Assembly: GCF_014385065.1 (NCBI RefSeq) | Contig: NZ_JACRTA010000001.1 | Coordinates: 186,001 to 250,000 of the forward strand | Length of the DNA stretch: 64,000 bases | DNA from: Lentihominibacter hominis | GTDB taxonomy: Bacteria; Bacillota; Clostridia; Peptostreptococcales; Anaerovoracaceae | Direction of reading: 5' to 3' | Notes under the pieces: model-generated | What the model was told of the DNA's origin: nothing | Database searches by the model: none | The model's input: only the letters and a program-made list of their open reading frames with translations | Shown here: piece after piece, positions 1 through 9,985 of the stretch | Numbering within the stretch: position 1 is the first letter of the stretch | How the letters are laid out: each line of letters opens with the position of its first letter | Program-made: the position numbers and the translations under genes

Positions 1-1195
1 TATAGTAGTACGCTTTCGAAATACCATCCTGCCAGAAATATGTTGCAAAAATTATAACAATACCCATTATTGCGATTACTACTTTAGTCGCGATTACTTC
101 ACCCCTATCAGAAAGATTCTTATTAATGAACCCTCTGTATATATCATGTACCACAACTGCTCCTGCAATCAAATAATCTGCACTTACTGTAGACATAACG
201 GCCGACAGCAGCGCTGCTACAAACAACCCTCTAAGACCTATAGGTAATGTTTCAAACACTATAGCCCAGAATGCCTGAGACGGTGACTGAGCTGCAATTT
301 CAGGATACTGAACGAGAGCCGCCATCCCTGCGAGTACCATTACAGTACTGAAAACAACGCTGAATAGCATTATACATGAGTATGATACTTTGATATCTCC
401 TCCTGATTTAGACGATCCGAATCTCTGATATGACTGTGAATTAGCATACATTGCAACAGCACCTATCGCCCATGAAAGTATTTCCATGACACTCAGTCCA
501 CCGGAAGGCGATGTAAGATTAGGATTTATCTCATGCGCCTGCTGGAATATAGTTCCAAATCCATCAAAATGCGTATACATTCCGAAACAAAGGACACCTG
601 CCGCAATAGACATTATAACGAACTGTACCATATCAGTAACAGCAAGACCAAACATTCCTGAAAGTGATGTATAAAGTACTATTATTACTCCTAATATTGC
701 AAATGCAACCCACATGTTTATCCCGGTGACGTATGATATCACCTGTCCGCCTGCAGTAAGCAAAGCGGCTTCATAAAGTATAGTACACAGCATACCCATG
801 GCCATGACCAGTTTAGTATTTTTGCTGTACATATACTGCATCAGATCAGGCATTGTTATTACCCAGTCAGGCATTTTATCTCTGACTAAAGGTCCTATCC
901 ATAAAGCAAGAGGTAGTCTTAATATAGTATTAGGTATAACATATATAAATAAAATACAAATACCCATGGTAGTGCCGCATTCAGCCAGACCTACGATGGA
1001 CCACGAATCAATCCAGCTAGCCGCGCCCACACCGATAAGCACAGGTATTGTCAAACGTCTGGCCGCTACAAAATAACTTTTCATATTTTTGCTTGCCCGT
1101 CTTCTCATGGTCAAACCGACAGCAATGATAAAAACAAAGTAAAGAACGATGACACCCCAATCCAGTCCAGACCACATCTTTGTAAAATCTATCAT
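1..1195 (-). CDS. Sodium/solute symporter (SSS family), 3' end beyond the window
   Basis: Integral membrane symporter of the SSS (PutP/PanF-like) family, expected to move an organic solute with Na+. Reading the complement from 1195 gives an open frame of about 398 codons with many hydrophobic segments, starting MIDFTKMWSGLDWGVIVLYF. It carries the usual SSS layout: first helix, an FVAARRL loop comparable to the F-x-GGR loop, and a conserved helix with SADYLIAGAVVVHDIY near residue 345. The ATG at 1195 is preceded by a good GGAGGAAG site. The C-terminus runs off the left edge. It is the last visible gene of the operon that starts with the reductase at 3118, so the reductase may act on the imported solute. 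The substrate cannot be told from sequence. Confidence 0.85.
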   Translation of the reverse strand, partial: MIDFTKMWSGLDWGVIVLYFVFIIAVGLTMRRRASKNMKSYFVAARRLTIPVLIGVGAASWIDSWSIVGLAECGTTMGICILFIYVIPNTILRLPLALWIGPLVRDKMPDWVITMPDLMQYMYSKNTKLVMAMGMLCTILYEAALLTAGGQVISYVTGINMWVAFAILGVIIVLYTSLSGMFGLAVTDMVQFVIMSIAAGVLCFGMYTHFDGFGTIFQQAHEINPNLTSPSGGLSVMEILSWAIGAVAMYANSQSYQRFGSSKSGGDIKVSYSCIMLFSVVFSTVMVLAGMAALVQYPEIAAQSPSQAFWAIVFETLPIGLRGLFVAALLSAVMSTVSADYLIAGAVVVHDIYRGFINKNLSDRGEVIATKVVIAIMGIVIIFATYFWQDGISKAYYY

Positions 1196-1225
1196 ATCTT
1201 CTTCCTCCATACATAAATTCCTAAA

Positions 1226-1843
1226 TCAAGATTTGTGTTCTACTCGATACTTCAAACCCAGTATATGTTCGCTTTGAATACCGAATTCATCAAGATACAC
1301 ATATCTCTTGTTTACATTCTCTCCCCTATAAACAACCTCGAGCTCAACTGCGGGTCTAAAAAAATCCTGTTTGCTTATCAGGTCCAGATCTCCCTTTTTA
1401 CCATAAAACCTTTTCATTATCCTCATCTGGATATGGTCCTCTGTTTTTTCCAGTATTTCTTTATAAGAAATATTAGCTTTCAATTTTTCACGATGGTCTT
1501 CTTGTGTCTTTTTACCGACGAATTTAAGATCTCCGTTTTCATATATATCATATTGCATCGGATGAACTTCGTTCAGATCAAACACCACAGCCACCTTGCC
1601 TTCACGTGACGGCCGCTTCCTGCTAAAGTAACTATTCCCTTTGAGGTCAAAATGATAAACCAGATAGCAATAAGGCACCCATACGTCTGTCATGGAGTTA
1701 ACATCAAATTTGATCAGAGGTTTGCCGAAAATACTTCCATGAAGAAGTTTGATCTTCTCTTTGACAGCATCTTCTCTATTGCGTACTATATCAGTATGCA
1801 AGAAATTACTTTCAATCTTTTTTCCCTGTAAACGCTTGACCAT
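1226..1843 (-). CDS. Protein of unknown function (about 205 aa)
   Basis: I do not recognise this family. The protein is soluble-looking, rich in charged residues, and has no signal peptide or membrane segment. The longer frame begins at 1882, but the ATG at 1843 (MVKRLQGKK) has a proper AGGTGG site 6 bases upstream and is the likelier start. It lies between the saccharopine-dehydrogenase-like gene and the symporter, all in one direction with short gaps, so it is probably co-transcribed from the sigma-54 promoter near 3190. An accessory enzyme or binding protein of the same catabolic operon is a guess from position only. Confidence 0.7.
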   Translation of the reverse strand: MVKRLQGKKIESNFLHTDIVRNREDAVKEKIKLLHGSIFGKPLIKFDVNSMTDVWVPYCYLVYHFDLKGNSYFSRKRPSREGKVAVVFDLNEVHPMQYDIYENGDLKFVGKKTQEDHREKLKANISYKEILEKTEDHIQMRIMKRFYGKKGDLDLISKQDFFRPAVELEVVYRGENVNKRYVYLDEFGIQSEHILGLKYRVEHKS

Positions 1844-1888
1844 ATTGCCACCTGATTTAACCTTTCCAGTTTTATGAAACAAATCAAT

Positions 1889-3118
1889 TTATCCTTCTAT
1901 AACACTTTCTTTCCATTTGTATGGATAACCTGTATCCATCATTCTCTTGAGAAAATCATCCGGATCAAGTTCATCTGAGAATACGATACCCTTCTTTAAT
2001 TCAGTATCTCCCAGTATAGTCGTTCCTATAGCTAAAGGCAGCGCCACATAAACAAGAGCTGTTCCAAAGAGCTTTTTAAGCTCAGGGCCGGGAGCATTCA
2101 TCTTAGGGCAGTTCGCCTTGTAAGTAACTTTCTTTCCATCTTTTTCACCGCTGACTTCAACGATAAGTTCTATGAATGCTCTCTTATCAGCCTCTGCAAG
2201 CTCTTCATCTGTCGCTCCGAATATATTGTTCTGCGGAGGCGGAACCATTGAAGCTACCACATCTATAGGAGCCACCTCAACATCGCCTACTTTGATCTTC
2301 TCCTGAGAACACAAGCCTGAAGCATAAAAAATCGCAGGCTGATACATCATATAATACTTGAAGTCCAGGTCCTTTACTCCTTTAAAGGTGGCTGGCATGC
2401 TGTATATCTCTTCATGAGAATGATGTGTCACAGGAAGTGTTCCCACAGGTTCAGGAAAATCACACATTTCTATTCCTCCGAAAGGCGGATACTTCACGTA
2501 TTTGCCATCCTCCAGTGCATAAGTAGGAGATGCACAGTCTACAAGGGCCTGTTTCGGAGACCATCCAGGATTCCATGGACGAAGTACCCAGTCATAAGGA
2601 CCTTCCCCCGGAACAAGATTAGCTTTTCCGACTCTCATTTTTATGCTTTCCACAGAATCAAGTTTATTGGCAAACTTTCTTGCCAATACATTAGTCATTC
2701 CCGGAGCAAATCCACATCCGAACAACGCGGTGAGTCCTGCCTCTTTAAATTCTTTGCAGAGAGTGAGTTCATCTATGGATTTTCCTTCAAGGAATTCATC
2801 CCAGTAAGGATCATCAAAAGCTGTATTGATATAATTTGCTTTAGCTTTTAAAGCACCCTTCATCACATAAGTTGCCATCCACGGCATAACCATATCTACA
2901 ACTACATCCACGCCTTCTGCAGCCCTTGCCACATCATCCGGATCTGTGGCATTCACAGAACCTGTTTTAACTTTAGCGTTCCCGATCTTATCGGCTACAG
3001 CCTTGGCAGTCTCTTCCTTCAAGTCAACAATTCTTATTTCTTCAACAGATTCCTGCCTTGCCAAGATAGATGCGCAAGCTCCACCCTGTCCTCCTGCACC
3101 TACGATCAATACCTTCAT
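1889..3118 (-). CDS. Saccharopine dehydrogenase family NAD(P)-dependent reductase
   Basis: A 409-residue oxidoreductase with an N-terminal Rossmann fold: VLIVGAGGQGG at residues 3-13 is the dinucleotide-binding glycine loop, and an acidic residue at the end of the second strand (RIVDLKEE) suits NAD(H). The remainder resembles the saccharopine dehydrogenase/carboxynorspermidine synthase superfamily, including a GCGFAPGMTNVLA motif near residue 135. Exact substrate is not evident; these enzymes act on amino-acid conjugates formed with 2-oxo acids or semialdehydes. An AAGGAGG site precedes the ATG. Upstream lie a sigma-54 type promoter and putative activator sites, so expression probably depends on the activator encoded at 3406-4797. 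First gene of an operon with the unknown protein and symporter downstream. Confidence 0.85.
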   Translation of the reverse strand: MKVLIVGAGGQGGACASILARQESVEEIRIVDLKEETAKAVADKIGNAKVKTGSVNATDPDDVARAAEGVDVVVDMVMPWMATYVMKGALKAKANYINTAFDDPYWDEFLEGKSIDELTLCKEFKEAGLTALFGCGFAPGMTNVLARKFANKLDSVESIKMRVGKANLVPGEGPYDWVLRPWNPGWSPKQALVDCASPTYALEDGKYVKYPPFGGIEMCDFPEPVGTLPVTHHSHEEIYSMPATFKGVKDLDFKYYMMYQPAIFYASGLCSQEKIKVGDVEVAPIDVVASMVPPPQNNIFGATDEELAEADKRAFIELIVEVSGEKDGKKVTYKANCPKMNAPGPELKKLFGTALVYVALPLAIGTTILGDTELKKGIVFSDELDPDDFLKRMMDTGYPYKWKESVIEG

Positions 3119-3182
3119 AATTTAAGTCCTCCTTCATGATTTGATAGGATCCTTGTTTTGTATCGCGACAAAAATATATAAC

Positions 3183-3197
3183 GCAAAAGCCATGCCA
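3183..3197 (-). promoter_or_regulatory. Sigma-54 (-24/-12) promoter
   Basis: On the complement the sequence TGGCATG-N4-TTGCG fits the -24/-12 consensus TGGCAY-R-N4-TTGCW, with GG and GC in correct register. It lies about 65 bases before the reductase start codon, with a sigma-54 activator gene adjacent. Transcription would begin near 3171. Confidence 0.8.
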
Positions 3198-3216
3198 ACA
3201 GAAAAAACTTTTTTGT

Positions 3217-3238
3217 GAATATTGAATTTTCAATATTC
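3217..3238. promoter_or_regulatory. Perfect 10-bp inverted repeat upstream of the sigma-54 promoter
   Basis: GAATATTGAA and TTCAATATTC are separated by two bases. The palindrome sits 20 bases upstream of the -24 element. It may bind the activator or another regulator; this is inferred from symmetry and position only. Confidence 0.45.
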
Positions 3239-3299
3239 TCTGTATATATTATCCCTTTTCCATATATAAAAGCTATTTATTTTTTATCATTTTCATACA

Positions 3300-3343
3300 A
3301 AAACAGGCAATTTGTTTCATTTTTAAAACAATTCGCCTGTTTT
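3300..3343 (-). terminator. Rho-independent terminator after the sigma-54 activator gene
   Basis: AAAACAGGC (3300-3308) pairs with GCCTGTTTT (3335-3343), and the stem extends inward with two mismatches. On the complement strand the stem ends in a run of five T. It lies about 60 bases beyond the activator stop codon. Confidence 0.65.
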
Positions 3344-3402
3344 ACATTCTTTTTCATCTTTTTTGTTTCAATTATAAAACTTTTTAGTTTCAATTATGAA
3401 AC
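3314..3402. promoter_or_regulatory. Three copies of GTTTCA-N4-TRAAAC, probable enhancer sites
   Basis: Copies at 3314-3329, 3365-3380 and 3387-3402. The third is a perfect palindrome, the first two differ by one base (TAAAAC). They lie roughly 140-230 bases upstream of the predicted sigma-54 start point, the usual distance for an upstream activating sequence. Binding by the neighbouring activator is inferred. Confidence 0.5.
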
Positions 3403-3405
3403 TAA

Positions 3406-4797
3406 TCATTCTATGCCATATTTTTTCATTCTTCTTGATAATGTAGACTTATTGATTTTAAGAGCCCTTCCGACATCACTTGCCCGTTTATACTTTGAAA
3501 GCATAGCTTCCAATATATATTTCTCATATTCACCCAAAAGCTGCTCCATACTCTTTCCTTCAAGATTAGACAAGTCCATTCCCACAGAATCTGTCGCTAT
3601 TCCGATTGCCCTCTCTACATGAGATTTCGTAATGATTTCATCATCTGAACTTATCATAATTCTTTCCATGACATTCTCAAGCTCTCTTATATTACCGGGC
3701 CAATCAAACTCCTGAAGCACATTCATCGCCTCTGCGGAAATCATTTTATTCATCTTATAATCAACGTTGAATTTATCTACAAAATATATACAAAGAGCCT
3801 CTATATCCTTTTTTCTTCCCTTAAGTGGAGAAAGTTCTATAGGCATAACATTAAGACGATAATACAAATCTCTTCTGAAAGTGCCGTTGGAAACGGCTTC
3901 TTTAAGATCACAATTGGTTGCCGCTATAAATCTTATATCCACCGGAATTGTCTTGATTCCTCCCACTCTCATTATCTCTTTTTCCTGTATAGACCTAAGC
4001 AGTTTTGACTGAAGATGAATAGGGATCTCCCCCACCTCATCGAGAAACAGCGTTCCGTGATTAGCCATCTCAAACAAACCTATCTTTCCATTTTTATCAG
4101 CTCCCGAAAAAGCTCCTTTTTCATAACCAAACAATTCTGACTCTATGAGGTTTTCCGGTATGGCAGCACAGTTGACCTTTATAAAAGGTTTTCCTACTCT
4201 ACCGCTGTTCTGATATATAAAATTAGCAAATACCTCTTTGCCTGTTCCCGATTCTCCTGTAAGAAGTACAGTAGTATCCAGCTTAGCTACACGCATAGCT
4301 TTTTCAGCAAGCTTCTTTGTCTCCAGATCTTCCGCAATCATATTTCCCCACATTACTATATTCTGTCTTCGCAGATACTCTATCTCTTCTTTTATCTTGG
4401 CATTATCTTTATTTTTTTCCTCCAAAAGCTCCTTCAAAGTTAGTGTTTCTGTTATATCTCTTTCAGTACAGATCACTATATCCACATCATCATCATGATA
4501 TAAGGGTATCCCAGTTACATATACTTTATCTCCATCTCCAAGATTCTGTATCAGCGCTTCCTCTTTTCCGCTCTTCAAAGCTTCAAGGGAAACAGATTTC
4601 TCTACAAACCCTGTATCCTCAAGTTCACGCATATTCTTTCCTACAGTCTCATCCCTTGCCAATCCTCCTGTTTTGCATGATTCATCATTAAGCAGCAAAG
4701 TATTACCGTCATTATCAGTAATGTATACACCGACCTTAAGACAATTGAGAATACCCAGCAGTTCTTCATAGTTGTTCTGTATGAACTTCTTGTACAT
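3406..4797 (-). CDS. Sigma-54-dependent transcriptional activator (PAS-AAA+-HTH)
   Basis: A bacterial enhancer-binding protein that remodels sigma-54 RNA polymerase by ATP hydrolysis. Domains in order: N-terminal PAS sensor (about residues 10-120, [14 protein letters not shown]), a short coiled linker, the AAA+ domain with Walker A GESGTGKE, the sigma-54 contact loop GAFSGA (the standard GAFTGA with Ser for Thr), Walker [12 protein letters not shown], and a C-terminal Fis/TyrR-type helix-turn-helix ([23 protein letters not shown]). The frame can start with TTG at 4809, but ATG at 4797 has the better spaced GGTGGGG site. It follows uvrA by 26 bases. It most likely controls the reductase-symporter operon downstream, where a -24/-12 promoter and repeated sites are present. 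The signal bound by the PAS domain is unknown. Confidence 0.92.
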   Translation of the reverse strand: MYKKFIQNNYEELLGILNCLKVGVYITDNDGNTLLLNDESCKTGGLARDETVGKNMRELEDTGFVEKSVSLEALKSGKEEALIQNLGDGDKVYVTGIPLYHDDDVDIVICTERDITETLTLKELLEEKNKDNAKIKEEIEYLRRQNIVMWGNMIAEDLETKKLAEKAMRVAKLDTTVLLTGESGTGKEVFANFIYQNSGRVGKPFIKVNCAAIPENLIESELFGYEKGAFSGADKNGKIGLFEMANHGTLFLDEVGEIPIHLQSKLLRSIQEKEIMRVGGIKTIPVDIRFIAATNCDLKEAVSNGTFRRDLYYRLNVMPIELSPLKGRKKDIEALCIYFVDKFNVDYKMNKMISAEAMNVLQEFDWPGNIRELENVMERIMISSDDEIITKSHVERAIGIATDSVGMDLSNLEGKSMEQLLGEYEKYILEAMLSKYKRASDVGRALKINKSTLSRRMKKYGIE

Positions 4798-4823
4798 GTT
4801 CCCCACCAATCTCCCATAAATAC

Positions 4824-7658
4824 CTAATACAATACCTTTTTTAAAAATTCTCCTGTATAGGATCCTTCAGTTTCAGCAATCTCCTCGGGAGTTCCCTGCG
4901 CTATAATCTTTCCTCCCCTGAATCCTCCGTCAGGACCCAAATCTATTACATAGTCTGCACGTTTTATGACATCTAAATTATGTTCTATAACTACAACTGT
5001 ATTACCAGCATCCACTAACTTATCCAACACTGATATGAGCTTATCCACATCAGCAAAATGAAGTCCTGTAGTAGGTTCATCCAATATATAAAGAGTTTTG
5101 CCGGTACTTTTTTTAGAAAGTTCGGCTGCAAGTTTTATTCTCTGCGCCTCTCCTCCCGAAAGCTGTGTACTCGGCTGCCCAAGTTTAATATATCCCAGTC
5201 CTACTTCTATAAGTGTCTGAAGCTGCCTTGATATTGTCGGTATATTCTGGAAAAATTCAGCGGCCTCCTCAATATTCATATCCAGTACGTCAAATATACT
5301 CTTGCCTTTGTATCTGACCTCCAGCGTTTCTCTGTTATACCGTTTTCCCTTACATACTTCACATGGAACGTAAACATCAGGAAGAAAATGCATCTCAATC
5401 TTTATGATCCCATCCCCATTACATGCTTCACATCTGCCGCCTTTAACATTGAAACTGAATCTTCCTTTTCCATAGCCTCTCAGTTTTGCTTCCGGAAGCT
5501 GTGAAAACAGGTCTCTTATATGAGTAAATACCCCTGTATAAGTAGCTGGATTGGATCTCGGAGTCCTGCCTATAGGCGCTTGATTTATATCTATAATCTT
5601 ATCAATATTTTTAAGACCGTTTATTCGTTTATATTTACCCGGTTTATCTTTACTCCCATACATTTCCGCGGCCACTGCCTTATAAAGGATCTCGTTTATA
5701 AGGCTGCTTTTTCCTGATCCCGAAACTCCAGTGACACATACCATTTCACCAAGAGGTATCTTGACATCTATACCTTTAAGATTGTTTTCTGCAGCTCCCT
5801 TTATCTCCAAAAATTTGCCGATTCCTTTTCTTCTTATCTCCGGCACAGTTATTTTCTTTTTCCCACTTAAATACTGTCCTGTAACAGATCTCGGACATTT
5901 CATTATGTCCTCAACAGTACCCTGCGCTACAAGCTCTCCGCCGTTTATCCCGGCTTCCGGACCTATATCCACTATATGATCGGCAGCATACATGGTATCT
6001 TCATCATGCTCCACTACTATCAGTGTATTTCCTATATCTGTCAAACGTCTGAGTGCTTCAAGAAGTTTTTCATTGTCCTTCTGATGAAGCCCTATACTCG
6101 GTTCATCAAGTATATACAAAACTCCCACCAATCCGGAACCTATCTGAGTAGCCAGCCTTATACGCTGTGATTCTCCACCTGAAAGAGTAGCCGATGCTCT
6201 TGACAGTGTGAGATAATCCAGACCTACATTAGCAAGAAAAGTCAAACGTCCTCGAATCTCTTTAATTATCTCCTCGGCTATTTTCATATGAGTCTCGGAA
6301 AGCTCAAGATTTTTTACGAACTCTATCGCATCAGCAACCGACATATCACAGAATTCCATTATATTTTTTCCGCCCACAGTTACTGCCAGTAGCTCTGGTT
6401 TGAGCTTATTACCTTTACAGACCGGACACTCGGTCACTCTCATATATTTTTCCATCTTTTCTTTAATCCATTCAGATCCGGTCTCTCTGTACCTTCTCTC
6501 AAGATTATTTATTATACCCTCAAAAGTATGATTCCTGTTTTGAGTATCACCGTTTCTGTTCGTATAGACATATTGCAGCTTTTCGTCACCGGTACCGTAC
6601 AGAAGCACATCTTTAAACTTCTTTGGTAAATCTCTGTAAGGCGTATCCATATCAACATGATATTTATCAGCTAAAGCTTTTATCACCTGCCAATAAAAAC
6701 TTGTATATTCCATAGTCGCAAATACATTGCTGAGGCACTTATCGTTTATGCTCTTATCCTGATCTGTTATTATCAAATCAGGATCTATACTCTGTATAAA
6801 TCCAAGCCCGTTACATTCAGGACATGCTCCCATAGGATTATTGAAAGAAAACATTCTGGGTTCCAATTCCTCTATACTTACTCCATGTTCAGGGCATGCC
6901 AAGCTGGTACTGAATGTTTTCTCTTCTATATTCCCATTTTTATCTACTATTACCTGAACAAGTCCCTCGCCATGACTGATAGCCAATTCACATGCGTCTG
7001 ACAGTCTGCTCTGTATCCCGTCCTTTACTTTGATCCTGTCCACAACGATTTCTATAGTATGCTTAAAGGTCTTTTCAAGTTTAACTTCATCTTCGCCCAG
7101 TATCTTTATATCGCCATCAATTCTTACCCGTGTAAATCCTTCTTTCTTTATCCGGTCCAGAACCTTTTCATGCTGTCCCTTTCTCTGCCTTATGACAGGC
7201 GCAAGAATAGTAAGCTTCGTTCCTTCACCTTCCATTGCCAGAAGCTCCACAATTTGATCTATGGTCTGACTCGTAATTTCTCTTCCACATACAGGGCAGT
7301 GCGGTATGCCGATTCTGGCATACATCAACCTCAGATAATCATATATCTCGGTAACGGTTCCCACTGTCGATCTTGGATTTTTGTTAGTCGTCTTCTGATC
7401 TATGGAAATTGCAGGCGAAAGACCCTCTATATATTCCACATTGGGTTTTTCCATCTGTCCCAAAAATTGTCTGGCATATGATGACAGACTCTCCATATAT
7501 TTTCTCTGACCTTCAGCATATATGGTATCAAAAGCCAGTGACGATTTTCCTGAACCTGATAATCCTGTGAGAACCACAAGCTTATCTCTTGGTATAGTCA
7601 CATCTATACCTTTCAGATTATTTTCTTTAGCTCCCTTTATTACAATATCTTTAGCCAT
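4824..7658 (-). CDS. uvrA: Excinuclease ABC subunit A
   Basis: UvrA is the damage-sensing ATPase of nucleotide excision repair; as a dimer it loads UvrB on lesions. The 944-residue protein has the expected two ABC modules: Walker A motifs GLSGSGKSS (about residue 33) and GVSGSGKSS (about residue 645), signature motifs [12 protein letters not shown] and [12 protein letters not shown], and zinc-binding cysteine pairs ([32 protein letters not shown]). Length is normal for the family. It follows uvrB by 24 bases and is surely co-transcribed with it from the SOS-type promoter near 9870. A GAGGAAT site precedes the ATG. Confidence 0.98.
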   Translation of the reverse strand: MAKDIVIKGAKENNLKGIDVTIPRDKLVVLTGLSGSGKSSLAFDTIYAEGQRKYMESLSSYARQFLGQMEKPNVEYIEGLSPAISIDQKTTNKNPRSTVGTVTEIYDYLRLMYARIGIPHCPVCGREITSQTIDQIVELLAMEGEGTKLTILAPVIRQRKGQHEKVLDRIKKEGFTRVRIDGDIKILGEDEVKLEKTFKHTIEIVVDRIKVKDGIQSRLSDACELAISHGEGLVQVIVDKNGNIEEKTFSTSLACPEHGVSIEELEPRMFSFNNPMGACPECNGLGFIQSIDPDLIITDQDKSINDKCLSNVFATMEYTSFYWQVIKALADKYHVDMDTPYRDLPKKFKDVLLYGTGDEKLQYVYTNRNGDTQNRNHTFEGIINNLERRYRETGSEWIKEKMEKYMRVTECPVCKGNKLKPELLAVTVGGKNIMEFCDMSVADAIEFVKNLELSETHMKIAEEIIKEIRGRLTFLANVGLDYLTLSRASATLSGGESQRIRLATQIGSGLVGVLYILDEPSIGLHQKDNEKLLEALRRLTDIGNTLIVVEHDEDTMYAADHIVDIGPEAGINGGELVAQGTVEDIMKCPRSVTGQYLSGKKKITVPEIRRKGIGKFLEIKGAAENNLKGIDVKIPLGEMVCVTGVSGSGKSSLINEILYKAVAAEMYGSKDKPGKYKRINGLKNIDKIIDINQAPIGRTPRSNPATYTGVFTHIRDLFSQLPEAKLRGYGKGRFSFNVKGGRCEACNGDGIIKIEMHFLPDVYVPCEVCKGKRYNRETLEVRYKGKSIFDVLDMNIEEAAEFFQNIPTISRQLQTLIEVGLGYIKLGQPSTQLSGGEAQRIKLAAELSKKSTGKTLYILDEPTTGLHFADVDKLISVLDKLVDAGNTVVVIEHNLDVIKRADYVIDLGPDGGFRGGKIIAQGTPEEIAETEGSYTGEFLKKVLY

Positions 7659-7682
7659 ATTATATTCCTCTTTTTATCCATA

Positions 7683-9656
7683 TTACAGTTTAGCCTTATA
7701 CTCAAATACCATATCTCTCAGCTGCGCTGCACGCTCAAACTGCAAATCTGCCGCCGCCTGTTTCATCTCATCTTCAAGCCTGCTTATATAGATTTTGAGT
7801 TCTTTCTTTGTAAGTTCGAGAGGACTCTTGCCTTCATACTTACCTTCTTCCTCCGCTACTTTGGTTGCCTCTATCACACTTCTAACGGCTTTTTTAACAC
7901 TTTTCGGGGTTATTCCGTGTTCCCTGTTATATCTATCCTGTATCTCTCGCCGTCTTTCCGTCTCATCTATAGCTGATTTCATTGCCGCGCTTATGCCATC
8001 ACAATACATTATTACTCTGCTGTCAACATTTCTCGCCGCTCTTCCTATAGTCTGTATTAACGAAGTTTCGGTTCTCAAAAAACCCTCTTTATCAGCATCG
8101 AGAATAGCCACAAGAGAGACTTCCGGTATATCAAGACCTTCTCTCAGAAGATTAATTCCCACTAAAACATCAAACACCCCAAGCCTCAAGTCTCTCAGAA
8201 TCTCCATTCTCTCAAGAGTATCTATCTCGGAATGAAGATACCTGACCTTTATTCCAACATTTTTCAAATAATCCGTAAGACTCTCGGCCATTTTCTTTGT
8301 AAGCGTAGTAACAAGAATTCTTTCACCGCGTTCTGTCGTCTTATTGATCTCTGCGATCAAATGATCCATCTGCCCTTCCGTACTGTGAAGCTCTATAACA
8401 GGATCGAGAAGGCCTGTCGGCCTTATGATCTGCTCTGCGGAAATCCCTCCGCTCTGCTCCCTTTCATAAGGCGCAGGTGTCGCACTAACATAAACTATCT
8501 GGTTTACAAGCTGATTGAATTCCTCAAATTTAAGAGGTCTGTTATCAAGAGCCGACGGCAGTCTAAATCCGTAGTCTACCAGAGACTGTTTCCTGGAACG
8601 ATCTCCTGCATACATAGCTCGAAGCTGAGGAAGCATTACGTGAGATTCATCTATTATTATAAGAAAATCATCAGGGATATAATCTATCAGCGTATATGGC
8701 CTAGATCCAGGCTTCAGTCCTGTGATATGCCTCGAATAATTCTCTATTCCCTTACATGTACCAACTTCTCTGAGCATCTCAACATCGTATCTAGTTCTCT
8801 GTTCAATACGCTGGGCTTCTATCAGTTTCCCTCTGTCTCTGAACCATTTGATACGCTCATCCAGTTCTTCATTTATAGTTACTGCCGCTTTATCGATATT
8901 CTCTTTACTGGTAACATAATGAGAAGCAGGATAAATAGCCACATGATTTCTGATGCCTACCATTTCACCTGTAACAGGATTGATCTCCTTAATGCTCTCT
9001 ACTTCATCACCGAAAAGTTCCACTCTTACTGCATTTTCAGCGCCTGCAGGATATATGTCTATGGTATCGCCTCTTACTCTGAAATTTCCTCTTTCCATAG
9101 CAATATCATTTCGTATATACTGTATGTCCACAAGTTTGCGCATAAGTTCCTGTCTGTCCTTTTCCATCCCGGGCCTCAGAGATATCACCTGATTCTCGTA
9201 GTCTATAGGACTTCCCAGTCCATATATACAGGATACACTTGCTACTATTATGACATCTCTCCTCTCGGAAAGAGCTGCAGTAGCCGAATGCCTCAGTTTC
9301 TCTATTTCTGCATTTATATCAGAGTCCTTCTCAATATACGTATCAGTGGAAGCAACATACGCCTCCGGCTGATAATAATCATAATATGACACAAAATATT
9401 CTACAGCATTGTTTGGGAAAAATTCTTTGAATTCCCCATGAAGCTGAGCCGCCAGTGTTTTATTATGTGAAATAACCAATGTTGGTTTCTGTACTCGTTC
9501 TATAAGTTTTGCCATCGTAAAGGTCTTTCCGGAACCTGTAACACCCATCAGCGTTTGAGCCCGTTTACCCTCCATTATGCCATTGGCAAGAGTATCCACT
9601 GCCTTAGGCTGATCTCCCATCAGATCAAAATCCGATATCACTTTAAATTGACTCAT
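7683..9656 (-). CDS. uvrB: Excinuclease ABC subunit B
   Basis: UvrB is the helicase-like core of nucleotide excision repair that verifies damage and recruits UvrC. Walker [12 protein letters not shown], the beta-hairpin region ([10 protein letters not shown]), helicase motifs DESH, SATP and the QTIGRAARN motif, and the C-terminal UVR domain ([22 protein letters not shown]) are all present. I place the start at the ATG at 9656 ([10 protein letters not shown]), which has an AGAAAGGA site 8 bases upstream and gives 657 residues, the family's usual length. The frame stays open upstream to 9725, but that part overlaps a 77-bp repeat and resembles no UvrB N-terminus. First gene of the uvrB-uvrA operon. 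Confidence 0.97.
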   Translation of the reverse strand: MSQFKVISDFDLMGDQPKAVDTLANGIMEGKRAQTLMGVTGSGKTFTMAKLIERVQKPTLVISHNKTLAAQLHGEFKEFFPNNAVEYFVSYYDYYQPEAYVASTDTYIEKDSDINAEIEKLRHSATAALSERRDVIIVASVSCIYGLGSPIDYENQVISLRPGMEKDRQELMRKLVDIQYIRNDIAMERGNFRVRGDTIDIYPAGAENAVRVELFGDEVESIKEINPVTGEMVGIRNHVAIYPASHYVTSKENIDKAAVTINEELDERIKWFRDRGKLIEAQRIEQRTRYDVEMLREVGTCKGIENYSRHITGLKPGSRPYTLIDYIPDDFLIIIDESHVMLPQLRAMYAGDRSRKQSLVDYGFRLPSALDNRPLKFEEFNQLVNQIVYVSATPAPYEREQSGGISAEQIIRPTGLLDPVIELHSTEGQMDHLIAEINKTTERGERILVTTLTKKMAESLTDYLKNVGIKVRYLHSEIDTLERMEILRDLRLGVFDVLVGINLLREGLDIPEVSLVAILDADKEGFLRTETSLIQTIGRAARNVDSRVIMYCDGISAAMKSAIDETERRREIQDRYNREHGITPKSVKKAVRSVIEATKVAEEEGKYEGKSPLELTKKELKIYISRLEDEMKQAAADLQFERAAQLRDMVFEYKAKL

Positions 9657-9686
9657 GGAAAAAAATCCTTTCTGCATATCTGACAG

Positions 9687-9861
9687 ATCTTTAGTTTTCA
9701 TTATAACGAGCCCCTTTGCGGGCATGTTTCACTGAAAACTTCATCTCGGCAACGCCGTTTAAAATCTTTAGTTTTCATTATAACGTGCCCTTCTGCGGGC
9801 ATGTTTCACTGAAAACTTCATCTCGGCAACGCCGTTTAAAATCTTTAGTTTTCATTATAAC
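9687..9861. repeat. 77-bp tandem repeat (2.3 copies) in the uvrB leader
   Basis: Copies at 9687-9763 and 9764-9840 plus a 21-base partial copy at 9841-9861. The full copies differ at about four positions near the motif GCCC-N6-GGGC. On the complement each unit starts with TTATAATG, so the -10 box of the uvrB promoter is present three times. Each unit also contains a short GC hairpin. The arrangement looks like an amplified leader segment. Confidence 0.9.
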
Positions 9862-9882
9862 ACCTCAATTATTTATTGTAAA
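9854..9882 (-). promoter_or_regulatory. uvrB-uvrA promoter
   Basis: On the complement TTTACA (9877-9882) and TATAAT (9854-9859) are 17 bases apart, an almost perfect vegetative promoter. The -35 box overlaps the LexA-type site. Confidence 0.8.
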
Positions 9883-9892
9883 CACATGTTCG
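9879..9892 (-). promoter_or_regulatory. LexA (SOS) box
   Basis: CGAACATGTGTTTA on the complement matches the Gram-positive SOS consensus CGAAC-N4-GTTY. It overlaps the -35 box of the uvrB promoter, as expected for repression by LexA. Confidence 0.75.
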
Positions 9893-9944
9893 ATTTTTGG
9901 CAAAAAAACACAGATTATAAACTACTTTTGAATATTTTACATAA

Positions 9945-9968
9945 AAAAGGAGCCCTTCGGCTCCTTTT
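9945..9968 (-). terminator. Rho-independent terminator
   Basis: AAAAGGAGCC, loop CTTC, GGCTCCTTTT: ten-base-pair stem followed on the complement by a T run. It ends transcription of the split STAND gene before the uvrB promoter. Confidence 0.85.
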
Positions 9969-9985
9969 CAACTATATTTTACATG

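Noticed and set aside
9687..9861. Two 25-codon frames with TAATG overlaps inside the 77-bp repeat as real small genes
   Set aside because: No ribosome binding site lies within the repeat before the second frame, and the first ATG precedes the expected transcription start. The coding look follows from the repeat itself.
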